From positions 1 through 39,199 of the forward strand of contig JAUNQH010000017.1 in the NCBI GenBank assembly GCA_030536295.1: DNA of 39,199 nucleotides, written 5' to 3'. This DNA comes from Clostridia bacterium. GTDB lineage: Bacteria > Bacillota > Clostridia > Christensenellales > Aristaeellaceae. A program made the position numbers and the translations under genes. Positions 1 to 6,397 of this stretch are shown here, one piece after another; within the stretch, counting starts at the first letter, position 1, and every line of letters begins with the position of its first letter. Under the pieces are notes generated by a model. It saw only the letters and a program-made list of their open reading frames with translations, was not told the origin of the DNA and did not search any database.

Positions 1-17
1 AACCGTCCCCTGTCTCC
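1..17. repeat. Right half of the GGAGACAG/CTGTCTCC palindrome, cut by the window edge
   Basis: The first 17 bases match the right half of the palindrome seen whole at 5423-5449, ending in CTGTCTCC. With the copy at 831-852 it brackets the transposase gene, as REP-type sequences usually bracket REP-associated transposase genes. Confidence 0.6.
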
Positions 18-77
18 TTTTTTCTGTTGCCTGACACCACAATATATGCTATGATAATCGACAGGAAGGTGATCACC

Positions 78-830
78 ATGTCGCGTAAAGCAAGAATAAA
101 GAGTATCGGCGGTATCTATCATGTAATGCTCCGCGGAATCAACCGTCAGCAGATCTTCTATGACAAAGAAGATTATGATCATTTCGCTAAAGTACTGCAG
201 CAGGTCCGGCAGGTATCCGGTATGAAACTGCATGCCTACTGTATGATGGGGAACCACATCCATCTGCTGGTTCAGGAGACGGAAGAGCCCATTGAAACGA
301 TTTTTAAGCGAATCGGATCCGCTTTTGTTTACTGGTATAATCTGAAATATGAACGTGTAGGGCATCTGTTTCAGGACAGGTACAGGAGCGAACCTGTAGA
401 CAGCGACACATACTATCTGACCGTTCTGCGGTATATTCTGCAGAATCCTGTTAAGGCAGGGATCTGCGCACGGCCGGAAGATTATCCCTACAGCAGCGCG
501 AAAGACTATCTGACCGGGCATACAGGGATCACGGATACCGATTTTGCCATTTCCCTCGCTCCTCAAGAAGAGCTGCGAACCTATCTTGCAACAGACAATG
601 ATGATGTTTGTTTGGATCTGCCGGAAAAAACGATCAGACGGATGACCGATACGGAAGCCTGCCGGCAGATCCGTGCGGAATTCGGTACGATGCAGCCATC
701 CCCCGGCAAGGCGAAGGAACGTGCCCAGTTCAACGCGTCCATCCAGCGGCTGCTTGCAGCCGGCATTTCAATAAGGCAGCTGAGCCGTCTGAGCGGATTA
801 TCAAAAAAGGTGATCGAAAGCAGCAAATAA
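78..830 (+). CDS. REP-associated tyrosine (Y1, IS200-like) transposase
   Basis: This is a 250-residue single-domain HUH transposase of the REP-associated (RAYT) group. Such enzymes nick and rejoin single-stranded DNA at short palindromes and are usually domesticated single-copy genes. The metal-binding HUH motif is seen as GNHIHLLVQ, and the catalytic tyrosine lies in the later RYILQNP helix. After about residue 180 the C-terminus ends in a short helix-turn-helix-like stretch (ISIRQLSRLSGLSKKV). I chose ATG 78 because AGGAAGG lies just upstream; the TTG at 27 has no ribosome site. No frameshift is visible. Palindromes on both sides (1-17, 831-852) are its likely substrate, and another copy sits at 5423-5449. 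Confidence 0.88.
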   Translation: MSRKARIKSIGGIYHVMLRGINRQQIFYDKEDYDHFAKVLQQVRQVSGMKLHAYCMMGNHIHLLVQETEEPIETIFKRIGSAFVYWYNLKYERVGHLFQDRYRSEPVDSDTYYLTVLRYILQNPVKAGICARPEDYPYSSAKDYLTGHTGITDTDFAISLAPQEELRTYLATDNDDVCLDLPEKTIRRMTDTEACRQIRAEFGTMQPSPGKAKERAQFNASIQRLLAAGISIRQLSRLSGLSKKVIESSK

Positions 831-852
831 GGAGACAGAGAACCCTGTCTCC
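831..852. repeat. Transposase-linked palindrome (REP-like)
   Basis: GGAGACAG at 831-838 and CTGTCTCC at 845-852 are perfect inverted 8-mers around a 6-base loop. The repeat begins immediately after the transposase stop codon. It may also act as a weak terminator between the transposase and the converging AbiE operon. Confidence 0.75.
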
Positions 853-904
853 CCCTTCAAACGTGGACACCATTCTGTTTCAATGAAACCAACAGCGACA
901 TGAT

Positions 905-1711
905 CTATTCCGGAATACTCTTAATAAAAGCAAGAACCCTTTTCAAAGCTTCATTGTCAGAAATCTCAAGCCAGTTCTTTCCTGCATTATGAAACTCCCG
1001 CAGATACGCGGGATTTGTAAACATTCGTTCTATTCTTGTGATGACCGCGTTCATATCAGATACATTTTTCAGCGTTATATCATCAAAAATAAATTTTTGA
1101 ATACACTCTTTCAATTGACCCATGTTTACATGATTGCTCAGATAGCAGATATCGTAAACATCCTTATACCTGGTGTTACGGATTCCAAATCTTATCATGG
1201 ATTTAACCTTCTCCGTGATCATCTGCGCCGGAGAATTGATCAGAAGACTGACGGCATCTTCCTGAAAACCCACATCAAAAGCATATTTGTCCTGCTCGAC
1301 AGACAGGTCATTATGAACTCCAATATCCATCTTCAGAGAAATGATCGTTTCCTCTGTATCTGTGATCGAAACAAAGATGCGCTTTCCTTTGTAATCCTGA
1401 TGATTGAGTTCCGTGATCTTTCCTTCGGTTTTTATGATCAGTCCGTCGATACAATTAAGCTTTTCTATAAACCTGTGAATGGACTCATCCGAAATGGAAT
1501 ACCTGATAAAGTCCAGATCAAGATCCTGAGTCGCCCGGCGGACATTTCCGGAAATACTTCTCATGACAACTCCGCCTTTTATTGTGGCATTTCGTGCCAT
1601 GCCGCTATCAGCAATAGCCTTCAATACGATATCCTGCCCCAATCTGGACCTGGCGTTTTGCTCACTGTAGCCTGCTGCTTTGAGTTTTTCTATCTCTTCA
1701 TACAGGTTCAT
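905..1711 (-). CDS. abiEii: AbiEii/AbiGii-family nucleotidyltransferase toxin
   Basis: This 268-residue protein is the toxin half of a type IV AbiE toxin-antitoxin system. Characterised members are nucleotidyltransferase-fold proteins (MenT group) that impair translation, often by modifying tRNA, and some abort phage infection. The fold signature is visible: KGGVVMRS near residues 46-53, then RATQDLDLDF around 59-68 with the metal-binding DxD. Its ATG (1711-1709) overlaps the TGA of the upstream antitoxin gene by one base, so the two are translationally coupled. It is full length. A 60-bp piece of its 5' end is repeated at 3624-3683. Confidence 0.87.
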   Translation of the reverse strand: MNLYEEIEKLKAAGYSEQNARSRLGQDIVLKAIADSGMARNATIKGGVVMRSISGNVRRATQDLDLDFIRYSISDESIHRFIEKLNCIDGLIIKTEGKITELNHQDYKGKRIFVSITDTEETIISLKMDIGVHNDLSVEQDKYAFDVGFQEDAVSLLINSPAQMITEKVKSMIRFGIRNTRYKDVYDICYLSNHVNMGQLKECIQKFIFDDITLKNVSDMNAVITRIERMFTNPAYLREFHNAGKNWLEISDNEALKRVLAFIKSIPE

Positions 1712-2288
1712 CAGAGCACCTCCATCTGTATCATGCTCATAAGATTAGCACCGTTTTTGAACATGGAGGCATAATCCTCGACCGATCCGAAATCCAGTTC
1801 GAAAATGATCCTGCGGTAGCTGTTGATGATCTCCTTGTAATAATCCATCGGCATTTTGGACCTGAACCGCATGAGCTCTATCAGCATGCGTTCCCTGTCA
1901 TATATACGGATATCGGAATCGTTATAGCGAATTTGTACTATACCGGCTTCAAATATTTCATCCTTCAAAAAGGACTGTCTGATTCGCGGATCTTTTATTC
2001 GGGTATCCGTTCGTCTGGATGCAAGGTAATAATGATCCGGTATTACATCCGTTAACGAATGATAATAATAAGCACTTTGGCCGGTACATACCGTTTTCGG
2101 ATATTTCCGCATGATCACATCCAGCTCGGAAACATTGCGCAGTGTGGAATATATTCCCTTTTCTCTCAGGAAAATATTCCCTTTCCCGATCTCCTTCTTC
2201 AGCTGATAATCGTTTCCGTATTTGTCCAGGCATTCCTGATAGGACAAAAGCATGGTACCACCTCCGGATCAGAGCAGTTATACACACA
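1652..2288. repeat. Copy 1 of a 637-bp direct duplication (abiEii 5' end, abiEi, leader)
   Basis: Bases 1652-2288 and 3624-4260 read the same throughout, at a constant offset of 1,972. The unit begins inside abiEii, spans all of abiEi and ends in the ATACACACA half of the first operator. Confidence 0.93.
1711..2253 (-). CDS. abiEi: AbiEi-type antitoxin and autorepressor (copy 1)
   Basis: This 180-residue protein lies directly upstream of the AbiEii toxin. AbiEi proteins have an N-terminal winged-helix domain that represses their own promoter and a C-terminal domain needed for neutralisation. The family assignment rests on its position, its length and the layout of an N-terminal DNA-binding-like region followed by a YYY/HSLTDVIP segment and a SYRRIIFELDF segment. 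A GGAGG lies upstream of the ATG at 2253. Two inverted repeats surround the promoter, as expected for an AbiEi autorepressor. The gene is duplicated without a nucleotide change that I can see at 3683-4225. Confidence 0.83.
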   Translation of the reverse strand: MLLSYQECLDKYGNDYQLKKEIGKGNIFLREKGIYSTLRNVSELDVIMRKYPKTVCTGQSAYYYHSLTDVIPDHYYLASRRTDTRIKDPRIRQSFLKDEIFEAGIVQIRYNDSDIRIYDRERMLIELMRFRSKMPMDYYKEIINSYRRIIFELDFGSVEDYASMFKNGANLMSMIQMEVL

Positions 2289-2397
2289 AATTGCTGATCG
2301 TGTGTATGTTTACTGTAATTATATCAATATTCCGGAAAACAGCAAGACAAATTTCAAGTGATCATACACACAATTGCAATGTGGTGTGTATGATCAC
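2280..2397 (-). promoter_or_regulatory. AbiE promoter flanked by two operator palindromes
   Basis: On the minus strand a TATAAT lies at 2323-2318, with a plausible TTGCTG -35 box 16 bp upstream (2345-2340). A downstream inverted repeat covers the transcript start (ATACACAC 2280-2287 and GTGTGTAT 2300-2307). An upstream one is stronger, with 14-bp perfect arms GTGATCATACACAC (2358-2371) and GTGTGTATGATCAC (2384-2397). Two inverted repeats around the promoter match the known cooperative autorepression by AbiEi proteins. That AbiEi binds here is inferred. Confidence 0.72.
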
Positions 2398-2815
2398 CTG
2401 AAGCCTTCCTGTTGTTCCGCCGATCCCCTGTCTCCGCGGAAATATCCGCGTTTCCGGGGGTTTTGTCACCGGTCAGTCTGAAGGGATTGCTCCCCTTATG
2501 CTCTGAGCATAACAAGTCGAAATAAAAATGCGGATTCCGCAAAAATTTTTCGAGGTGTGGTATGGAGCTTCCGGGAAAACAGTTTTTGCGGAAGCTGATC
2601 AGCGATCTGAACAATGGAAGAGTAAGATCCCTTATGGGTATCAGACTCTGCGGATGAATCTCTGATCCGGGTTTTTCGCGCGATGACCGCCTGAAGCCGG
2701 ATGAAAGATCATCCGGGCCGGAATGAACCGAATGCGCTCTGTGGGGCTCATCATTCAGACATTTGAGAAAGATATCATTGGGTGACAGTCGGAACCGGTC
2801 CTGCTGACACCCCCG
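2398..2815. other. Long non-coding stretch with repeats, no supported gene
   Basis: I find no gene with a ribosome site and a recognisable product here. Visible structure includes a partial transposase palindrome (CCCCTGTCTCC near 2425) followed by a small CCGCGGAAATATCCGCGG-like hairpin. There is also an 11-bp inverted repeat TTCCGCAAAAA at 2535-2545 with its complement at 2583-2593, and the 108-bp direct repeat at 2690-2797. Confidence 0.6.
2690..2797. repeat. 108-bp direct repeat, partner at 4285-4392
   Basis: Bases 2690-2797 match 4285-4392 at about 102 of 108 positions. In copy 1 it is separated from the abiE operators by about 290 bp that are absent in copy 2. Both copies begin with CCTGAAGCC, which also occurs at 2397-2405. 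Confidence 0.85.
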
Positions 2816-2850
2816 TTGACAGAAGTAATACATTTTGTTATACTTCTCGT
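2816..2850 (+). promoter_or_regulatory. brnTA promoter and operator; probably leaderless
   Basis: TTGACA (2816-2821) and TATACT (2839-2844) are separated by exactly 17 bp. An inverted repeat, AGAAGTA (2821-2827) and TACTTCT (2841-2847), overlaps both boxes and is a good site for BrnA autorepression. The -10 box ends only 6 bases before the brnT ATG, so transcription should start at or next to the start codon. Confidence 0.75.
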
Positions 2851-3138
2851 ATGGAGAAGAAGATTTCAGGTGTCGCTGTCGAGTGGGATGAGTATAAGAA
2901 TTCCATCAACAAACAAAAGCATGGAATCAGCTTTGAAACTGCTGCATTAGTATTTGCCGATGAGGAGCGGATCGAATACTACGATAAACTGCACAGTCAG
3001 GATGAAGATCGATACATTGTGATCGGCTCCGTTCAAGGTATCTTGTATGTAGTCTACACCATGCGCAACGAGGCCGCCCGTATTATTTCCGCCCGTATGG
3101 CAACCGCCACAGAAAGGAGAATCTATTATGGCGAATGA
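2851..3138 (+). CDS. brnT: BrnT-family ribonuclease toxin
   Basis: This 95-residue protein is the toxin of a type II BrnT/BrnA toxin-antitoxin system. BrnT has a RelE-like fold and cleaves RNA to stop growth. Family hallmarks are the opening VEWDEYKNSINKQKHGISF, the central RYIVIG segment and the C-terminal RIISARMAT.ER..YY pattern; the length is normal. I start at ATG 2851. No Shine-Dalgarno is visible, and the promoter -10 box ends at 2844, which points to a leaderless transcript. The 3' end overlaps brnA by 11 bases. The pair lies between the two AbiE antitoxin copies. Confidence 0.9.
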   Translation: MEKKISGVAVEWDEYKNSINKQKHGISFETAALVFADEERIEYYDKLHSQDEDRYIVIGSVQGILYVVYTMRNEAARIISARMATATERRIYYGE

Positions 3139-3451
3139 GAAGATCATCCGTACCGTCATTACAGCCGGACAGCAGCCAACCGAAGCCCAGATCCGGGAGA
3201 TCGAACTGGCTGCGCTGAATCCCGTTATTCCGGATGAAGACGCGCCGGAACTCACAATGGAACAGTATGCCGAGATGGCCGAGATCGCCAAAGCCCGCAA
3301 GGCAAAAAATGTCAAGCCGGTCGTTGCCCTCAGGATCAATCCAAGCACTCTTGAAAAAGCCAAAGCCACTGGAAAAGGGTATACCGGTTTTTTAAGCCGC
3401 CTTCTGGACAATGCGATCAAGGACCCTCAGCTTGTAGCAAAAAGTTTATAA
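3128..3451 (+). CDS. brnA: BrnA-family antitoxin
   Basis: This 107-residue antitoxin should neutralise BrnT and repress the shared promoter. An acidic, probably flexible N-terminal half is followed by a ribbon-helix-helix-like C-terminus, visible as KPVVALRINPSTLEKAKATG and then FLSRLLDNAIKD. This is the usual BrnA arrangement, with the DNA-binding domain near the end. AAAGGAGA stands 7 bases before ATG 3128 inside brnT. The antitoxin therefore has a strong ribosome site while the toxin appears to have none, which would favour antitoxin excess. Confidence 0.87.
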   Translation: MANEKIIRTVITAGQQPTEAQIREIELAALNPVIPDEDAPELTMEQYAEMAEIAKARKAKNVKPVVALRINPSTLEKAKATGKGYTGFLSRLLDNAIKDPQLVAKSL

Positions 3452-3469
3452 AGCATATCTTCAGCAAAC

Positions 3470-3496
3470 AAAAAAACAGCATGGCTGAAGCCATGC
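3470..3496 (-). terminator. Intrinsic terminator for leftward transcripts
   Basis: On the minus strand, GCATGGC-TTCA-GCCATGC (3496-3479) is followed within two bases by seven U residues (3476-3470). It would stop transcription from the second abiEi copy before it runs antisense into brnA. Confidence 0.7.
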
Positions 3497-3546
3497 GGAA
3501 GATGCCCGGGAGTGCGAAAATATCCGCATTCCCGGGCATCTTCCGC
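3495..3546. repeat. Long near-perfect hairpin, 22-bp arms
   Basis: Arms 3495-3516 and 3525-3546 are complementary apart from one G-U-type position, around an 8-base loop. The arms contain GATGCCCGGG. No U-run follows on the plus strand. It could be a palindromic mobile element or a brake on transcription between brnA and the abiEi duplicate. Confidence 0.7.
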
Positions 3547-3573
3547 TGCACCACAAGGGAAACGAGTTCTTGG

Positions 3574-3620
3574 TTTTAGGGAACTTTTTAAAGAAAAAGT
3601 AAACGGTTTGTTCCCTAAAA
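3574..3620. repeat. 11-bp inverted repeat at the duplication border
   Basis: TTTTAGGGAAC (3574-3584) is repeated inverted as GTTCCCTAAAA (3610-3620), three bases before the duplicated segment starts at 3624. It may be left by the event that placed the second copy. Confidence 0.6.
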
Positions 3621-3681
3621 TGAGGCGTTTTGCTCACTGTAGCCTGCTGCTTTGAGTTTTTCTATCTCTTCATACAGGTTC
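3613..3681 (-). pseudogene. Truncated 5' end of the AbiEii toxin gene
   Basis: The first 20 codons of abiEii (MNLYEEIEKL and on to SEQNA) are repeated here after the second abiEi copy. They then run into Ser-Phe-stop at the duplication border. No nucleotidyltransferase motif remains, so the duplicated antitoxin has no toxin partner at this site. Confidence 0.88.
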
Positions 3682-4260
3682 ATCAGAGCACCTCCATCTG
3701 TATCATGCTCATAAGATTAGCACCGTTTTTGAACATGGAGGCATAATCCTCGACCGATCCGAAATCCAGTTCGAAAATGATCCTGCGGTAGCTGTTGATG
3801 ATCTCCTTGTAATAATCCATCGGCATTTTGGACCTGAACCGCATGAGCTCTATCAGCATGCGTTCCCTGTCATATATACGGATATCGGAATCGTTATAGC
3901 GAATTTGTACTATACCGGCTTCAAATATTTCATCCTTCAAAAAGGACTGTCTGATTCGCGGATCTTTTATTCGGGTATCCGTTCGTCTGGATGCAAGGTA
4001 ATAATGATCCGGTATTACATCCGTTAACGAATGATAATAATAAGCACTTTGGCCGGTACATACCGTTTTCGGATATTTCCGCATGATCACATCCAGCTCG
4101 GAAACATTGCGCAGTGTGGAATATATTCCCTTTTCTCTCAGGAAAATATTCCCTTTCCCGATCTCCTTCTTCAGCTGATAATCGTTTCCGTATTTGTCCA
4201 GGCATTCCTGATAGGACAAAAGCATGGTACCACCTCCGGATCAGAGCAGTTATACACACA
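3624..4260. repeat. Copy 2 of the 637-bp duplication
   Basis: This is the partner of 1652-2288. On its right it continues with ATTGCAATGTGGTG, which in copy 1 belongs to the far operator about 80 bp away. The promoter between the two operators is therefore absent here. Confidence 0.93.
3683..4225 (-). CDS. abiEi: AbiEi-type antitoxin, orphan duplicate (copy 2)
   Basis: The 180-residue protein is identical to the one at 1711-2253, and the DNA is identical as far as I can compare. Its GGAGG and ATG are intact, but the TATAAT promoter of copy 1 is missing and only one hybrid operator remains (4252-4279). If expressed, it could neutralise the AbiEii toxin in trans and repress the copy 1 promoter. 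It might also be silent. The downstream toxin is reduced to 20 codons. The identity implies a recent duplication or gene conversion. Confidence 0.82.
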   Translation of the reverse strand: MLLSYQECLDKYGNDYQLKKEIGKGNIFLREKGIYSTLRNVSELDVIMRKYPKTVCTGQSAYYYHSLTDVIPDHYYLASRRTDTRIKDPRIRQSFLKDEIFEAGIVQIRYNDSDIRIYDRERMLIELMRFRSKMPMDYYKEIINSYRRIIFELDFGSVEDYASMFKNGANLMSMIQMEVL

Positions 4261-4279
4261 ATTGCAATGTGGTGTGTAT
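4252..4279. promoter_or_regulatory. Single hybrid AbiE operator
   Basis: ATACACAC (4252-4259) and GTGTGTAT (4272-4279) form an inverted repeat. Its left arm continues from the copy 1 proximal operator and its right side from the distal one, as if the two had recombined. No -10 box is evident between it and abiEi. Confidence 0.7.
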
Positions 4280-4392
4280 GATCACCTGAAGCCGGATAAA
4301 AGATCATCCGGGCCGGAATGAACCGAATGTACTCTGTGCAGCTTATCATTCAGACATTTGAGAAAGATATCATTGGGTGACAGTCGGAACCG

Positions 4393-4591
4393 TCCGCTGA
4401 CACGCAAATCCCCTCAGTCAGCTTCGCTGACAGCTCCCCGCCCTTGAAGGGGAGCCTTTTGGCGGAATGTTTTCACATAAACCCGCCCCTCTGACAACTT
4501 TTTCCCGCGGATCCTGTCAGCTACAGAGGACAAAAACGCGGCGATATTCTGATACCATTTGAGAACAATGCTGTGAAAGGTGGTTGTTCCT
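4393..4591. other. Intergenic region before the secreted protein
   Basis: Apart from the two-hairpin repeat at 4410-4465, I see no gene here. No convincing promoter for the 4592 gene could be assigned. AAAGGTGG at 4576-4583 is its ribosome site. Confidence 0.5.
4410..4465. repeat. Dispersed two-hairpin intergenic repeat (CCCCTCAG family)
   Basis: The element has a first hairpin GTCAGC-TTC-GCTGAC and a second with arms GCTCCCC and GGGGAGC, ending near TTTTGGCGG. A second copy lies inverted at 23603-23660. The first stem is changed on both sides there (GCCGGC-TTT-GCCGGC), so pairing is kept. Confidence 0.75.
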
Positions 4592-5035
4592 ATGAAGGTA
4601 TCAGGTTTTTTTTATCGTTTTTTCTGTCTGCTGCTGATCTGCGCGCTGCTGGCGCCGGCCGCGCTCGCCGGGGCGGCGGACCTGTCAGCCATGACCGATG
4701 ATGAGATCATCAGCCTGCTGGACGAAGTGAACGCGGAGATCGTGCGCCGCGGCATCAACAAAACGGCCAAGCTGCCGGAGGGCGCGTACATCGTCGGCAG
4801 GGATCTTCCCGCCGGCCGGTATATCTTCACATCCCTGGCAACCGGTGATGACTGGGGCAATGTGACCGTCTACTCCGAAGGCGGCAAAGGAAGGCAGCTG
4901 CTGTGGGAGATCGTTTCCGCGCCCGAAGCGGGTGAGGACCCGGATACCATTTTTGTCACCCTGAGCGACGGGGATCAACTGAAATCCGGTGTGCCGTTCT
5001 CCCTGACGATCATGTCCGGAGCCGTATTCCGCTGA
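4592..5035 (+). CDS. Small secreted protein of unknown function
   Basis: I do not recognise this 147-residue protein. It opens with a clear signal peptide (KVSGFFYRFFCLLLICALLA, cleavage probably after an Ala near residue 25-29). A short helical segment DLSAMTDDEIISLLDEVNAE follows. After it comes a beta-rich domain beginning LPEGAYIVGRDLPAGRY, a pattern seen in many small exported Firmicutes proteins. ATG 4592 is preferred over GTG 4580 because AAAGGTGG lies 8 bases before it. A terminator follows at 5059-5085. It is probably cell-surface or extracellular. Confidence 0.75.
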   Translation: MKVSGFFYRFFCLLLICALLAPAALAGAADLSAMTDDEIISLLDEVNAEIVRRGINKTAKLPEGAYIVGRDLPAGRYIFTSLATGDDWGNVTVYSEGGKGRQLLWEIVSAPEAGEDPDTIFVTLSDGDQLKSGVPFSLTIMSGAVFR

Positions 5036-5058
5036 TCCCGTGAAGTTCCCGAAAAAGA

Positions 5059-5085
5059 AGGCGCTGCCCGGCACAGCGCCTTTTT
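5059..5085 (+). terminator. Intrinsic terminator
   Basis: AGGCGCTG (5059-5066) pairs with CAGCGCCT (5074-5081) and is followed by a run of T. It ends the secreted-protein transcript before the regulator gene. Confidence 0.85.
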
Positions 5086-5109
5086 ATGACCTCGCAAAAA
5101 ATACAAGGC

Positions 5110-5155
5110 CTGTTATAGGAACAAAAAAAGGAGGAGCAAAAATGTCCTATAACAG
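5110..5155 (+). promoter_or_regulatory. Inverted repeat enclosing the ribosome site of the XRE gene
   Basis: CTGTTATAGGA (5110-5120) and TCCTATAACAG (5145-5155) are perfect inverted 11-mers. AAAAGGAGGAGC and the ATG at 5142 lie in the 24-base loop. It may be an operator for the XRE protein or a hairpin that displays or hides the ribosome site. Confidence 0.65.
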
Positions 5156-5381
5156 CAAAGCCTTCGGTATCGTCATCGGCCGCCTGCGCACGGAAAAAGG
5201 CCTGACACAGGAAAGAATGTCAGGCCTGGCAGGTATCGCGAGAAGCCATCTTGCCGCGTTGGAAAACGGCGAGAAAACGGCTCGCCTGAGTACGCTGTGG
5301 AATATCGCGTACGCGCTGGATATACGCCTCAGCGAGCTGATCCGCCTCACGGAAGAGGAAACGGAAAAGCACGGCGGCTGA
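5142..5381 (+). CDS. XRE-family helix-turn-helix regulator
   Basis: This 79-residue protein is little more than a Cro/CI-type DNA-binding domain. The helix-turn-helix reads GLTQERMSGLAGIARSHLAA, followed by LENGEKTARLSTLWNIAYAL and DIRLSELI, the standard five-helix layout. ATG 5142 has a strong AAAAGGAGG. A perfect inverted repeat surrounds that start, which suggests autoregulation. Its last 18 codons lie in a 95-bp segment that is duplicated directly downstream, without harm to the gene. Confidence 0.88.
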   Translation: MSYNSKAFGIVIGRLRTEKGLTQERMSGLAGIARSHLAALENGEKTARLSTLWNIAYALDIRLSELIRLTEEETEKHGG

Positions 5382-5542
5382 GGTCAGTCCACCTCATCCC
5401 GCGTGGGGATGGAGGCGCCGGAGGAGACAGAGAACCGTCCCCTGTCTCCTCAGCGAGCTGATCCGCCTCACGGAAGAGGAAACGGAAAAGCACGGCGGCT
5501 GAGGTCAGTCCACCTCATCCCGCGTGGGGATGGAGGCGCCGG
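5327..5542. repeat. 95-bp perfect tandem duplication with the transposase palindrome at its junction
   Basis: Bases 5327-5421 and 5448-5542 are identical. The 26 bases between them are the REP-like palindrome (GGAGACAG 5423-5430, CTGTCTCC 5442-5449, sharing two bases with the right copy). The unit contains the 3' ends of both converging genes, so each gene keeps an intact end. Confidence 0.95.
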
Positions 5543-6377
5543 CGCCGGGGCGGCTGACCGCGATGGCGGCCGCCCGGGCAGCCCGGTCCAGGGCGTCCGC
5601 GATATCGGAACCGTTCATCATCGCGTGCAGGAAGAAGCCGGTAAAGGTATCGCCGGCCGCGGTCGTATCGACCACGGGTACGCGGACGCTCGCCTGACGG
5701 ACGAGATGATCCCCGTCGCGGGCCATGGAGCCGTCCTCGCCCAGGGTCAGCACAACGCGGGCGCCGGCGTATTTCTTTTCCAGCGCCTCCAGCATCTCCT
5801 CAGGCGTGCCGTCCTTGCCCAGCGCGGCGCCCTCGATCTCATTCAGGATCAGCCAGTCCGCCGTTTCCAGCGGCCAGAGGAGCAGATCCGGCGAGACGGG
5901 GGACGGGTTGACGGCGACCGTCATGCCGGCGGCACGGGCAGCTGTCAGCAGCTCCCTGCCGCAGCTGATCTCATTCTGCATCAGCAGCAGATCCCCGGGG
6001 CCGAAGGCGCTCAGCGTTTCGCTTATCTGTGCCTCCGTGGCCGTCTGATTCGCCCCGCCGTACAGCACGATGGCGTTCTGCCCGTTTTTATCCACCTGGA
6101 TGATCGCGCAGCCGGAGGGCGTTTCCCCGGTACGGACAAAGTCCGTGCGGATCCCGTTCTTCTCCAGCAGATCCTTCAGGAACAGGCCGTCCTCCCCGAT
6201 ATTGCCGGCGAACCAGGTCTCCATGCCGGCTTTGGCCAGGGCGATGGCCTGGTTCAGTCCCTTGCCCCCCGCGTTCCGCGCGAAGGAAAGGGAGGACAAG
6301 GTCTCACCCGGGCATACGATATGATCCTGCTGATACACACAGTCGATATTCATGGAGCCGAAAACCAAAGCCTTCAT
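5505..6377 (-). CDS. Ribokinase-like PfkB-family sugar kinase
   Basis: This 290-residue PfkB kinase transfers phosphate from ATP to a sugar hydroxyl; ribose is the most likely substrate by motif. The N-terminal signature is NIDCVYQ and then RNAGGKGLNQAIALAKAG. The C-terminal signature is DTTAAGDTFTGFF with the catalytic base Asp. The NxxE-type motif appears as LILNEIEG. Length is normal. GGGGAGGAGAT precedes the ATG at 6377. It is the last gene of the minus-strand catabolic operon, so it probably traps the released sugar as a phosphate. Substrate specificity cannot be read from the sequence. Confidence 0.88.
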   Translation of the reverse strand: MKALVFGSMNIDCVYQQDHIVCPGETLSSLSFARNAGGKGLNQAIALAKAGMETWFAGNIGEDGLFLKDLLEKNGIRTDFVRTGETPSGCAIIQVDKNGQNAIVLYGGANQTATEAQISETLSAFGPGDLLLMQNEISCGRELLTAARAAGMTVAVNPSPVSPDLLLWPLETADWLILNEIEGAALGKDGTPEEMLEALEKKYAGARVVLTLGEDGSMARDGDHLVRQASVRVPVVDTTAAGDTFTGFFLHAMMNGSDIADALDRAARAAAIAVSRPGAGASIPTRDEVD

Positions 6378-6397
6378 ATTAGCGATCTCCTCCCCGC

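Noticed and set aside
27-77. TTG codon as the transposase start
   Set aside because: There is no ribosome site before it, while ATG 78 has AGGAAGG at good spacing and family proteins begin near there.
2354-2833. Minus-strand open frame of 159 codons between abiEi and brnT
   Set aside because: It crosses the AbiE operator, a direct repeat and the brnTA promoter, and has neither a ribosome site nor a known domain.
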